NCBI GenBank assembly: GCA_028717265.1
Contig: JAQUOE010000009.1
Location: 1 to 48,901 of the forward strand
Direction of reading: 5' to 3'
From: Actinomycetota bacterium
Lineage (GTDB): Bacteria > Actinomycetota > Humimicrobiia > Humimicrobiales > Humimicrobiaceae
DNA length: 48,901 nt
Part shown: in pieces, positions 1-8,121 of the stretch
Layout: the number at the start of each line of letters is the position of its first letter
Numbering within the stretch: position 1 is the stretch's first letter
Translations under genes and position numbers: made by a program
Notes under the pieces: model-generated
Databases searched by the model: none
The model's input: only the letters and a program-made list of their open reading frames with translations
What the model was told of the DNA's origin: nothing

Positions 1-1
1 G

Positions 2-478
2 ACCTATGGAAAGATAGAAGCAAGAATAAAACTTCCCCGGGGGAAAGGAATCTGGCCCGCTTTCTGGATGCTTGGAGAATCTTTTAATGCCACAAACTGG
101 CCGGGCTGCGGAGAGATTGATATTATGGAGATGATTGGCGGAGGATCAAATGAGGGGACCTGCCATTGTGCAATATACTGGGATAAAGATGGTCTGGTAT
201 CTGCAGCCGGAAGTACAATACTTCCAGACGGGATTTTTGCTGATGATTACCATGTCTTCGGAATAGATTGGGATAAAGAAGCCATACGATGGTTTCTTGA
301 TGGTAAAAAATATCATACCGAAAATATTACAAATGAAGATCAATCTGAACTGCATGATAATTTCTTCATAATTTTGAATTGCGCCGTAGGAGGTAACTGG
401 CCCGGGAGTCCTCTGAAATCAACAATATTCCCACAAAAAATGCTTGTAGACTGGGTGAGAGTTTACCAGAAAATATAG
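2..478 (+). CDS. GH16 family endo-beta-glucanase (laminarinase/lichenase type), 3' part only
   Basis: This is the C-terminal 158 residues of a glycoside hydrolase family 16 enzyme. The reading frame is open from the first bases of the window, so the real start lies upstream and the first internal Met is not the start. The catalytic motif EIDIMEM is visible at about residues 38-44 of the fragment, with the two active-site Glu flanking the Asp. Upstream of it is the conserved GIWPAFWML strand. The C-terminal FFIILNCAVGGNWPG and MLVDWVRVYQ are the usual last strands of the jelly roll, so the 3' end is complete. Family 16 enzymes cleave beta-1,3 or mixed beta-1,3/1,4 glucans. The exact substrate cannot be read from the fragment. 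Any signal peptide is outside the window. It lies 94 bases upstream of a beta-mannosidase on the same strand, consistent with a polysaccharide utilisation locus. Confidence 0.9.
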   Translation, partial: TYGKIEARIKLPRGKGIWPAFWMLGESFNATNWPGCGEIDIMEMIGGGSNEGTCHCAIYWDKDGLVSAAGSTILPDGIFADDYHVFGIDWDKEAIRWFLDGKKYHTENITNEDQSELHDNFFIILNCAVGGNWPGSPLKSTIFPQKMLVDWVRVYQKI

Positions 479-572
479 CCTGTTTAAAAATATCTTCTTT
501 ATTTCTTTACGTAAATCTTTTAATCTTATTCATAAATGCTTATGAAGTGTTTTGCTGCAATGAGGAAATATT

Positions 573-3080
573 ATGAAAACATACAGTCTGAATGGCGAAT
601 GGAAGATGAAAAATACCGGGAACAAGCATTGGGAAAATGGCCGTGTTCCAGGTTCTGTTTTCACGGATTTATTGCGAAATGGATTGATGGAAGATCCATT
701 TTACAGAGATAACGAAGACAGAGCTCTTGCACTTTCATACAATGATTTCGAATATGCAAGAGAATTTGAGATTAGCGGTGATTTATTAAAACATGATAAG
801 GTATTTCTATATTGTGATGGTCTGGACACTCTTACGGAAATAAAAATAAATAATAAGTTAATAGCCAGAACCAATAATATGCACCGCCGTTATGAATTTG
901 ATGTAAAAGATACTTTACGGGAAGGCAGCAATAATATTCATATCATATTTTTTTCTCCTACCCGTTACATTGAGAAAATGCAGAAAAAATTACCGCTTAT
1001 AAGGAGAATGAATGATATGGTAATCGATGGTTTTTATCATATCCGTAAAGCTCATAGTATGTTTGGATGGGATTGGGGACCAAAGATTCCGGATTCGGGT
1101 ATATGGAGAAATATTGGTTTAAGGTTCTTTAATGATGCGCGTTTAAAGGATATATATATAAGTCAGAACCATAAAAAGGATAAGGTCAGACTGGATGTCC
1201 GGATAAATTATGAAGTCTGGAAACATGGGGAGTTTGATCTGGAGGTTCTATTGATTTCTCCTGACAGCAAAAAAATCTGCAAAACGCAGCCAATTGATCA
1301 CCAGGGGAATAATTGCAGTATCAGCATTGAGATCGATGAACCGGAGCTCTGGTGGCCCAATGGTTACGGAAGGCAGCCTATTTATAGAGTTTCCGTAAAT
1401 TTAAAGAGTGGAAATATAATACTTGACTCAAGAGGAATCAGTACCGGTTTAAGGACTTTGACTGTAAGGCAAAAAAAAGATAGATGGGGCGAATCCTTTG
1501 AGTTTGTAGTAAATGGCTTACCGATTTTTGCACGTGGAGCGAACTATATAATAGAAGACAATCTGATGTCGGGATATTCGCGTATGCGAACCGAAAGATT
1601 GATTAAGGATTGTATTGAAGCACATTTCAATTGTATTCGTGTCTGGGGCGGAGGCATATATCCGGATGATTATTTTTTTGATCTATGTGACGAGTACGGT
1701 ATCATTATATGGCAGGATCTCATGTTTGCATGTTCAGTATATCCTGCAGATAAAGAATTTATAAGTAATGTAGAACAGGAATTAACGGATAACATTAAAA
1801 GAATAAGAAATCACCCGTGTCTGGGTTTGTGGTGTGGAAACAATGAGGTGGAATGGATAGTGGATATGGTAGAAAAACACTCTTTCCCCTCGGTACAAAT
1901 TCCTGGAGACGAATCATCACCTTCCATGAAAGAAACCAGGAAAACGTATACCCGGTTATTTGAAAAAATAATCCCGGAAATAGTAAAAAAATATGATCCG
2001 GATCGTTTTTACTGGCCTTCATCACCATCATCGGGTGGGAAGTTTGATAGACCGAATGACGAAGATAGGGGTGATGTGCATTACTGGGATGTGTGGCACG
2101 GCATGAAATCCATTGACGATTACCGTAACCATTATTTTCGTTTTACTTCGGAATTTGGTTTTCAGTCATTTCCAGGAATAAAAACAATAGAGAGTTTTAC
2201 AGCACCAGAGGATAGAAACATATTTTCGTATGTGATGGAAAAGCATCAAAAAAATGGAACGGCAAATGGGAGAATAATGACCTATCTTTCGGATACATTT
2301 AAATATCCAGTGGATTTTGAGTCCCTGCTTTATGCGACACAGCTTTTGCAGGCCGAAGCTGTAAAATACGGCGTTGAACATTGGAGAAGAAACAGGGGAC
2401 GCTGTATGGGTTCGCTGTACTGGCAGCTTAATGACTGCTGGCCCGTGGCTTCATGGGCAAGTATCGATTATTATGGACGCTGGAAGGCTCTCCATTATTA
2501 CGCGAAGCGCTTTTATTCACCTGTTTTAATATCCTGTTTTGAGCAAGGAACGAAGGTGAATATTCATGTCACCAATGATACAACTGAATATATCAAGAGT
2601 GTAATTGAATGGAAGTTAAGGGACAATGGTGCCGGTGTCATATTTGAAGATGAAAAAGATGTGGGGGTGGGACCATTAAAAACTAAAAAATGCCTCACAC
2701 TGGATTTAAAAAATATGGTAAGTAAAGAAAATATAAGAAATGTTTATCTTGAATTCTTTCTAAATATCAAAGGGGAAATTGTGAGTAGCGGAACATTATT
2801 ATTTGTGAAACCTAAATACTTTAGTTTTTTAAATCCTGAAATGAAGATATCTGTAAATGAAGTCAGGGACCAATTTATTATTACACTAAAAAGCTGTGCT
2901 TATGCAAGATCTGTTAAACTTGATTTAATTAAAGCGGACTGCAAGTTCAGTGATAATTATTTTGATCTCTCTGCGGGGTATATAAAAGAAGTCATAATAG
3001 ATAAGTCCAGCCTATCGTGTGAACTGAATATAAATGGAATAAGAGAACAGTTAAAGGTCCGGAGTCTTTATGATATTTAG
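573..3080 (+). CDS. Beta-mannosidase, GH2 family, cytoplasmic
   Basis: An 835-residue GH2 exo-glycosidase that removes terminal beta-linked mannose from oligosaccharides. The N-terminal sugar-binding domain carries the beta-mannosidase signature PGSVFTDLLRNGLMEDPFY (about 26-44). HSMFGWDWGPKIPDSGIW follows at about 161-178, and the TIM barrel starts near residue 300. The acid/base Glu is E425 in WCGNNEVEW and the nucleophile is E527 in RFTSEFGFQSFP. RVWGGGIYPDDYFFDLCDE and MGSLYWQLNDCWPVASWAS are further family blocks. There is no signal peptide, so it should act in the cytoplasm on sugars imported by the ABC transporter that follows. Length is normal for the family. It starts at ATG with a weak GAGG upstream. 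Specificity for mannose rather than another beta-glycoside is inferred from the signature blocks. Confidence 0.92.
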   Translation: MKTYSLNGEWKMKNTGNKHWENGRVPGSVFTDLLRNGLMEDPFYRDNEDRALALSYNDFEYAREFEISGDLLKHDKVFLYCDGLDTLTEIKINNKLIARTNNMHRRYEFDVKDTLREGSNNIHIIFFSPTRYIEKMQKKLPLIRRMNDMVIDGFYHIRKAHSMFGWDWGPKIPDSGIWRNIGLRFFNDARLKDIYISQNHKKDKVRLDVRINYEVWKHGEFDLEVLLISPDSKKICKTQPIDHQGNNCSISIEIDEPELWWPNGYGRQPIYRVSVNLKSGNIILDSRGISTGLRTLTVRQKKDRWGESFEFVVNGLPIFARGANYIIEDNLMSGYSRMRTERLIKDCIEAHFNCIRVWGGGIYPDDYFFDLCDEYGIIIWQDLMFACSVYPADKEFISNVEQELTDNIKRIRNHPCLGLWCGNNEVEWIVDMVEKHSFPSVQIPGDESSPSMKETRKTYTRLFEKIIPEIVKKYDPDRFYWPSSPSSGGKFDRPNDEDRGDVHYWDVWHGMKSIDDYRNHYFRFTSEFGFQSFPGIKTIESFTAPEDRNIFSYVMEKHQKNGTANGRIMTYLSDTFKYPVDFESLLYATQLLQAEAVKYGVEHWRRNRGRCMGSLYWQLNDCWPVASWASIDYYGRWKALHYYAKRFYSPVLISCFEQGTKVNIHVTNDTTEYIKSVIEWKLRDNGAGVIFEDEKDVGVGPLKTKKCLTLDLKNMVSKENIRNVYLEFFLNIKGEIVSSGTLLFVKPKYFSFLNPEMKISVNEVRDQFIITLKSCAYARSVKLDLIKADCKFSDNYFDLSAGYIKEVIIDKSSLSCELNINGIREQLKVRSLYDI

Positions 3081-3152
3081 AATAGACAAAAAAGGATCTT
3101 TATTTAAGTGCACCTGGCTTATCGGTTAAATTATAAAATAACTAAAAAATGC

Positions 3153-3180
3153 TTGACTACTCTGAAAGTTTTGTTATAAA
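3153..3180 (+). promoter_or_regulatory. Sigma-A type promoter of the sugar transporter operon
   Basis: TTGACT, a 16-base spacer and TATAAA lie 73 bases after the beta-mannosidase stop. Transcription would start near 3187, giving a leader of about 165 bases before the binding-protein gene. A perfect 8-bp palindrome falls right at the expected start site, which suggests repressor control. Confidence 0.55.
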
Positions 3181-3188
3181 ATACTTGC

Positions 3189-3196
3189 ACACGTGT
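3189..3196. promoter_or_regulatory. Palindrome ACACGTGT, candidate operator
   Basis: A perfect 8-bp inverted repeat with a central CG sits just downstream of the -10 box of the transporter promoter. LacI-family repressors of sugar operons bind palindromes with central CG, so this is a plausible operator core. No regulator gene is in the window, and an 8-bp palindrome can occur by chance. Confidence 0.3.
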
Positions 3197-3262
3197 TTAT
3201 ATAATAGAAAATCCAAGTTTGGGGTTGTTTCTACAAAAAGGGACAGCACCTTGTTCAAATGC

Positions 3263-3296
3263 TTTGTTCATATGGAAGGGAGGTGAAACGAACAAA
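3263..3296 (+). repeat. Inverted repeat in the mRNA leader, SD-like sequence in the loop
   Basis: TTTGTTC and GAACAAA form a perfect 7-bp stem. The 20-base loop contains GGAAGGGAGGTG, a strong Shine-Dalgarno-like sequence that no sizeable reading frame uses. It lies in the long leader upstream of the binding-protein gene, which has its own AAAGGAGG. It may affect mRNA stability or be chance; function unknown. Confidence 0.3.
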
Positions 3297-3351
3297 ATAG
3301 CTTTTACGCCATAACTTTCAATACCAAAAAACCTTAAAAGGAGGTTGAAGA

Positions 3352-5154
3352 GTGAAAAAAGTATTTATATGGCTACTTGTTATATCAATGATTGTAGTTT
3401 TTTCTCTTGTAGGTTGTAAAGAAGAAGCTGCAGCAGAAGAAGAAGAAGAAATGGCAGAAGAAGAAGTAGCAGAAGAAGAAGAAATGGCAGAAGAAGAAGC
3501 GGCACCGCTGGATATTCCATTAGGTTTTAGTTATGATCCAGCTATGGCTGCTGCAATTCTTGCCGATGCCGGATACGTTGATACAGACGGTGACGGACTT
3601 GTAGAGGCACCTGATGGTTCCAAGATTGAGCTTACTGTTACATGCCCGTTTGGATGGACAGACTGGATGGAAGCTATCAGTGTTATAAGTTCGAGTGCAA
3701 TGGAATCAGGTATCAATCTTGTGGCTGAAACTCCTGATTACGGAGCATGGAACACTGCACTTATGGACGGTACATTCAATGCTACCTTAAATAACTGGGC
3801 ATCACTGAGCAACACTCCATGGACGTTATACAATCTTTTATTCAGGCACCCGATCGTAGATTTGATGCAAAGCGGTAACTTTGGTAGATATGAAAATCAG
3901 GAAATATTTGATTTGGTTGATCAGCTTGCTGCAACTCAAACTGACGATATTGCTGGAATGCAGGATATATGCGGACAAATTCAAACAACCATGTTAACAG
4001 AGATGCCGATGATCCCGCTCTGGTACAATGGTTTGTGGTCTCAGTGGAACGATTCGGTCTGGTCAAATTGGCCTTCATCTGCAGAAGATGCTCCTAAGAG
4101 TCTTCCTACTTCATGGTCAGGTTACTGGCAGCTGGGTGGTTTGACAACCCTTGCTAACTTAGAGCCAGTAGAAGGTGTTGAAGCAGGAACAGGTACTTAT
4201 GCACGAAATGAAACACTATATATGAGTGGTGCAGCATGGGGTGCATTTTCAGACTTGAACCCGTTCTTACCTGGTACCAAAGCAAATTCAACAGGAACGA
4301 TAGGACTTCTGTATGAATCACTGTTCCAGTATGATCCTCTGACAAATGAAATGACACCGTTCCTTGCTGAAAGTGGAGAATGGACAGATGATAGTACTTA
4401 TGTAGTTAAAATAAGAGATGGAATAAAGTGGACTGACGGCCAGACACTTGATGCAAATGATGTTAAATTCACCTTTGAGCTTGGCCAGACATATCCCGGA
4501 GGAATATGGTATGCTCCTATGTGGGATTATCTGGATAGCATTGACCTGGTTGATGATTTAACACTTCAGTTTAACTTTACAGCACCTCTCTATCAGGAGT
4601 TCTCAAACAACCTGTACAATATCTTTATAGTTCCGGAACACATCTGGGCTTCCAGAACAGAAGAAGAGATAACAGCAGGAATAAATGAGAACCCGGTTGG
4701 TTCAGGTGCGTATGAGTGGGATGCCGCCGGTGTAGGTCCGGATAGAAATGTATGGACCAAGAACAATGATTGGTGGGCAATAGATGCGCTCGGTATGGAT
4801 GTTGCTCCAAATAAAATTGTTGATATCAGATTCTCAAGCAACAACGTTGCTCTCGGTTCGATTCTAAAAGGTGAAGTTGATCTTTCAAATAACTTCTTAC
4901 CAGGTGTTGCAGAGCTGGTAAATAAGGGTTATGTCAAATCTTACTTCCCAGAAGCTCCTTATATGCTATCTGCTAACACAGCTGTTCTATTTTTGAACAC
5001 AACTATAGCACCGATGAACGATGCAGCTTTCAGAAGAGCATTAGCTTTCGCTATTAATACAGGTGACATAGTCAATGTTGCTTATGCTAATCTGGTTAAG
5101 GCTGCTGATCCAAGTGGTTTACTCCCGAGCCTATCTACATTTAATAATTATTAA
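3352..5154 (+). CDS. Oligosaccharide-type ABC transporter binding lipoprotein (SBP_bac_5) with circularly permuted halves
   Basis: A 600-residue substrate-binding lipoprotein, starting at GTG after AAAAGGAGG. The signal peptide ends in a lipobox with Cys at residue 22. An almost purely Glu/Ala/Met linker follows (23-51). The rest is a family 5 binding protein in the wrong order. Residues about 56-275 are what is normally the C-terminal half: GFSYDPAMAAAILADAGY, the DTDGDG loop, GWTDWMEAI, MPMIPLWYNG, and GYWQLGGLTTLANLEP, normally the end of the protein. After a short Gly/Ala linker, residues about 285-600 are the normal N-terminal half: RNETLYMSGAAWGAFSDLNP, IRDGIKWTDGQTLDANDVKF, NPVGSGAYEWD, and FRRALAFAINTGDIV near the end. 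The new termini, LPSLSTFNNY and LGFSYDPA, would adjoin in the usual order. Close unpermuted relatives feed Opp-type oligosaccharide transporters, for example for mannobiose in Thermotoga. The ligand here is probably a beta-mannoside or beta-glucan oligosaccharide, by context. Confidence 0.85.
   Translation: MKKVFIWLLVISMIVVFSLVGCKEEAAAEEEEEMAEEEVAEEEEMAEEEAAPLDIPLGFSYDPAMAAAILADAGYVDTDGDGLVEAPDGSKIELTVTCPFGWTDWMEAISVISSSAMESGINLVAETPDYGAWNTALMDGTFNATLNNWASLSNTPWTLYNLLFRHPIVDLMQSGNFGRYENQEIFDLVDQLAATQTDDIAGMQDICGQIQTTMLTEMPMIPLWYNGLWSQWNDSVWSNWPSSAEDAPKSLPTSWSGYWQLGGLTTLANLEPVEGVEAGTGTYARNETLYMSGAAWGAFSDLNPFLPGTKANSTGTIGLLYESLFQYDPLTNEMTPFLAESGEWTDDSTYVVKIRDGIKWTDGQTLDANDVKFTFELGQTYPGGIWYAPMWDYLDSIDLVDDLTLQFNFTAPLYQEFSNNLYNIFIVPEHIWASRTEEEITAGINENPVGSGAYEWDAAGVGPDRNVWTKNNDWWAIDALGMDVAPNKIVDIRFSSNNVALGSILKGEVDLSNNFLPGVAELVNKGYVKSYFPEAPYMLSANTAVLFLNTTIAPMNDAAFRRALAFAINTGDIVNVAYANLVKAADPSGLLPSLSTFNNY
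3418..3503 (+). repeat. GAA-rich imperfect repeat coding a poly-Glu linker
   Basis: Runs of GAAGAAGAAG separated by ATGGCA or GTAGCA encode the acidic linker after the lipobox. A unit of about 27 bases, GAAGAAGAAATGGCAGAAGA plus GAAGAAG, occurs twice. Such triplet repeats are prone to slippage, so linker length may vary between strains. Confidence 0.7.
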
Positions 5155-5192
5155 ACACTGCTGAGGCGGTAAATAACTTGTGATGCAACTAA

Positions 5193-5230
5193 CGCCCCTC
5201 CTACTAATAGCGGGAGGGGCGATATTTTTA
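5193..5230 (+). terminator. GC-rich hairpin between binding-protein and permease genes
   Basis: CGCCCCTCC and GGAGGGGCG form a perfect 9-bp stem around an 11-base loop, followed by ATATTTTTAT. This is a rho-independent terminator or mRNA-stabilising hairpin with a short T tract. Such elements commonly sit after binding-protein genes, so that the binding protein is made in excess over the membrane components by partial read-through. Confidence 0.7.
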
Positions 5231-5256
5231 TAATTTTCTTTTTCTAAGGAGGCTTT

Positions 5257-6249
5257 GTGAGACGTTATTTCGGGAGAAAGATAGTCGTTTACCTGTCTAC
5301 GTTTTTTTTAGCCGTGACTATAGACTGGGCAATCCCGAGATTCATGCCAGGTAATCCTATTTTGAATCTGCTGACAAGGGTTGCGGGGCGTCCTGAGACT
5401 GTTCAACATATGTATAATTATTATTCAAGAATATTTGGATTGGATATACCTGTCTGGAAGCAATATATTAATTTCTGGATTGCCCTTTTTCATGGCGACC
5501 TCGGAACAAGTGTACTCATGTTTCCCCAGAAAGTAACAGCAATAATTATGAGAGCAGTACCCTATGATATATTCCTCCTGGTACCGGCAATACTGCTGAG
5601 TTTCTATGCGGGAAATAAATTCGGTGCCTTTGCAGCAAGAACTAAATGGCTTGATAACACGGTGCTGCCACTTGGATATATGCTCACGGCGACACCATAT
5701 ATGTGGCTGGGTATCTTACTCGCCTGGTCGCTGGGAATTGTGGCAGGTATTTTTCCCATAGCAGGTGCATACGGCTTTAATTTACAACCTTCACTATCAT
5801 GGGTTTTTATATTAAGTTTATTGGAACACTGGTTTTTACCTTTTGTTTCTCTGTTTTTAGTTTATTTTGGTGGTTGGGCAATTGGAATGAGAAATATGAT
5901 TATTTACGAGCTTGAAGCTGATTATTCTCATTATCTGGAAGCTCTGGGAGCACCCAGAAGCCTGGTCAGAAAATATGCATATAGAAATGCGATACTACCT
6001 CAAATTACAGGACTGGCACTCCAGCTTGGCGTAGTTGTGGCAGGAGCACTGGTTACAGAAGTTGTTTTTTCATATCCCGGTATAGGATACTGGATTTTAC
6101 AGGCTATTCAGAATCAGGATTATTTTCTCATACAGGGATGTTTTCTCTTCATTATAATTATGGTACTAATTGCTAATTTCATAATTGACATTGTTTATGT
6201 CATTGTAGATCCAAGAACACGGTTGGGAATGGTAGGTGGATCAGCATGA
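5257..6249 (+). CDS. Opp/Dpp-type ABC transporter permease (DppB-like)
   Basis: A 330-residue inner-membrane permease of the DppB/OppB family, first of two in this transporter. It starts at GTG six bases after a perfect AAGGAGG. The N-terminal segment (about 8-30) is the usual first membrane helix before a large extracytoplasmic loop. The loop includes PRFMPGNPIL and FGLDIPVWKQYINF, typical of the family. Four or five more hydrophobic segments follow. The cytoplasmic coupling loop that contacts the ATPase is near EADYSHYLEALGAPRSLVRKYAYRNAILP (split here at YLEALGAP, about 228-235). VVFSYPGIGYWILQAIQNQD is the conserved C-terminal block. The stop overlaps the next permease start by four bases, ATGA, implying translational coupling. 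Confidence 0.93.
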   Translation: MRRYFGRKIVVYLSTFFLAVTIDWAIPRFMPGNPILNLLTRVAGRPETVQHMYNYYSRIFGLDIPVWKQYINFWIALFHGDLGTSVLMFPQKVTAIIMRAVPYDIFLLVPAILLSFYAGNKFGAFAARTKWLDNTVLPLGYMLTATPYMWLGILLAWSLGIVAGIFPIAGAYGFNLQPSLSWVFILSLLEHWFLPFVSLFLVYFGGWAIGMRNMIIYELEADYSHYLEALGAPRSLVRKYAYRNAILPQITGLALQLGVVVAGALVTEVVFSYPGIGYWILQAIQNQDYFLIQGCFLFIIIMVLIANFIIDIVYVIVDPRTRLGMVGGSA

Positions 6250-7154
6250 CAGAACAAATCAATATCGAAAAATCGGAAAGAATGGATAAAGTTCCGGTTA
6301 AAAAACAAAAGAAAGTAAATGAATTCATTTACTTTGCTATAAGAAATAATAAATTAAAAATTGGACTAGGTATTGTTCTTCTCTTTATTTTACTTGCACT
6401 TATCGGTCCTTTATTTGCGAAATATGACTGGAATGCTTACATAGGTCCGATGTCGCAGCCACCCTCAAGAGAATTCTGGTTTGGTACCACGACATTCGGG
6501 CAGGATGTTTATACTCAGTTTGTACTGGGTCTGAGGGCAACGTTCCTTGTAGGTATTATTGGTGGTGGGCTCGGTACTCTTATAGGAATTATTATTGGTT
6601 TTGTCGCCGGTTATCGTGGAGGTATTGTGGATGAGGTATTGAATGTATTGACCAATGTAGTTCTTGTCATTCCGACATTTGCATTACTTCTAATAGTAGC
6701 GGCTTATCTTAAGGTCAGAGGTATTATGATCGAAAGTATTTTTATTGGACTGACCGCCTGGCCATGGGCGGCAAGGGCAATCAGGGCTCAGACTTTTTCA
6801 TTGCGTTCCAGAGATTTTGTTGATTTGGCCCGGATGAGCGGAATGAAACCCTTAAAGATTATTTTTACGGAAATCGCACCAAACATGATGTCTTATCTTC
6901 TTATGACATTTATCCTCCAGTTTGGAGGTGCAATACTTATTGCAGCTACACTTGATTTTATTGGACTTGGTCCGACAAATACAATTTCACTTGGTCTTAT
7001 GATGAACTATGCGGTTATGTGGGGAGCACTCCAGTTTGGTAACTGGTGGTGGTTCGTGCCGCCAGGCTTTGCCATAATGGCAATCGTAGGATCTTTATAT
7101 ATTATGAATGTTGGACTGGATGAAGTTTTTAATCCCAAATTGAGGGAGATGTGA
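6246..7154 (+). CDS. Opp/Dpp-type ABC transporter permease (DppC-like)
   Basis: The second permease, 302 residues, of the DppC/OppC family. A charged N-terminal stretch (1-33) precedes the first membrane helix (about 37-58). The extracytoplasmic part has the family motif FGTTTFGQDVYTQFVLGLRA, here about 79-98, followed by five further hydrophobic segments. The coupling loop is near RSRDFVDLARMSGMKPLKII. LDFIGLGPTNTISLGLMM is the conserved C-terminal block. It is translationally coupled to the upstream permease and only four bases separate its stop from the next ATPase gene. Together with the partner permease it forms the membrane channel. Confidence 0.93.
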   Translation: MTEQINIEKSERMDKVPVKKQKKVNEFIYFAIRNNKLKIGLGIVLLFILLALIGPLFAKYDWNAYIGPMSQPPSREFWFGTTTFGQDVYTQFVLGLRATFLVGIIGGGLGTLIGIIIGFVAGYRGGIVDEVLNVLTNVVLVIPTFALLLIVAAYLKVRGIMIESIFIGLTAWPWAARAIRAQTFSLRSRDFVDLARMSGMKPLKIIFTEIAPNMMSYLLMTFILQFGGAILIAATLDFIGLGPTNTISLGLMMNYAVMWGALQFGNWWWFVPPGFAIMAIVGSLYIMNVGLDEVFNPKLREM

Positions 7155-7158
7155 GAAA

Positions 7159-8121
7159 ATGAGTTTACAAACAAAAAATCTTAGAGTATATTACCAGACA
7201 CTCAGAGGGGATGTTAAAGCACTTGATGACGTGACATTCAACATCAAAGACGGAGAAATAATGGGGCTTGCAGGTGAATCGGGTTGCGGCAAGACCACAC
7301 TGGCCAATAGTATTATCTACTTAACCCCACCGATGAAATACATAGACGGCAGCGTTGAGCTTGATGGTGAAGAACTGCCAATCTGGGATATAGATTCAAT
7401 GAATACATTTAGATATAAAAAAGTATCTATAATACCGCAATATGCAATGAATGCCATGAATCCTACAAGAAAAATAGGAAAGATGACAGAAGAACTTTTA
7501 GTTTCAAAAAAGATCAGCTATAAAAAGACAAAAGCAGAATTAGATAGAAGATTGGACCTTGTGGAATTAAAAAACGATATACTGGGTATGTATCCCATAG
7601 AGCTTTCAGGCGGCATGAAGCAGAGAATGGTTCTTGTTCTTTCCACTTTACTTAATCCTTCATTGTTGATAGCGGATGAAATAACATCGGCACTTGATGT
7701 TTCCACCCAGAAAGCTGTTGCAGAGATGCTGGTTGAATTCAGGAATCGAAAAATTGTTAAAAGTATGATAGTCATTACACATGATATTTCAATACTTTAC
7801 CAGATAGCGGATAGTATTCTTGTAATGTATGCCGGAAAATTAGCAGAAAAAGCGTCTACTGAAGTGATAATTCATTCGCCCATGCATCCTTACACCAGGC
7901 TTTTGATTTCATCACTTCCAAAAGTAGGGGTAAAATATTCCGAAAAAAAGTTAACAGGGATTAAAGGAAATACGCCATTGTTATTTAATCCTCCGGTTGG
8001 ATGCCGTTTTAAGGATAGATGTCCTGTCGCATTTGATAAATGCATAAAAGAGCCGCCGTTTATTGAAATTGAAAAAGGCCATTTTGTTGCCTGCTGGAGG
8101 GAGTGTGAGAGGAATGCTTAA
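7159..8121 (+). CDS. Opp/Dpp-type ABC transporter ATPase (DppD-like)
   Basis: A 320-residue ABC ATPase, one of two in the importer. Walker A is GESGCGKT at 39-46, the signature LSGGMKQR is near 152-159, and Walker B is LLIADEI with the catalytic Glu, followed by ALDVSTQ (D-loop) and the switch His in ITHD. The C-terminal oligopeptide/sugar-transporter extension has the four conserved Cys, CRFKDRCPVAFDKC plus a later C before W. In related Dpp and Opp ATPases these can bind an iron-sulphur cluster. It starts at ATG after GAGATGTGAGAAA. Its last eight bases overlap the likely start of the second ATPase gene. Confidence 0.93.
   Translation: MSLQTKNLRVYYQTLRGDVKALDDVTFNIKDGEIMGLAGESGCGKTTLANSIIYLTPPMKYIDGSVELDGEELPIWDIDSMNTFRYKKVSIIPQYAMNAMNPTRKIGKMTEELLVSKKISYKKTKAELDRRLDLVELKNDILGMYPIELSGGMKQRMVLVLSTLLNPSLLIADEITSALDVSTQKAVAEMLVEFRNRKIVKSMIVITHDISILYQIADSILVMYAGKLAEKASTEVIIHSPMHPYTRLLISSLPKVGVKYSEKKLTGIKGNTPLLFNPPVGCRFKDRCPVAFDKCIKEPPFIEIEKGHFVACWRECERNA

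Noticed and set aside
3283-3300. Five-codon leader peptide starting GTG after GGGAG
   Set aside because: The start is directly against the SD-like bases with no spacing, so initiation is unlikely.
4593-4844. Antisense frames across the binding-protein gene
   Set aside because: Shadows without conserved features or ribosome sites.
3352-5154. Pseudogene or frameshift as the cause of the half swap
   Set aside because: The 600-codon frame is uninterrupted, all motifs are intact and the linker between halves is in frame. Mis-assembly stays possible and is named in the finding.
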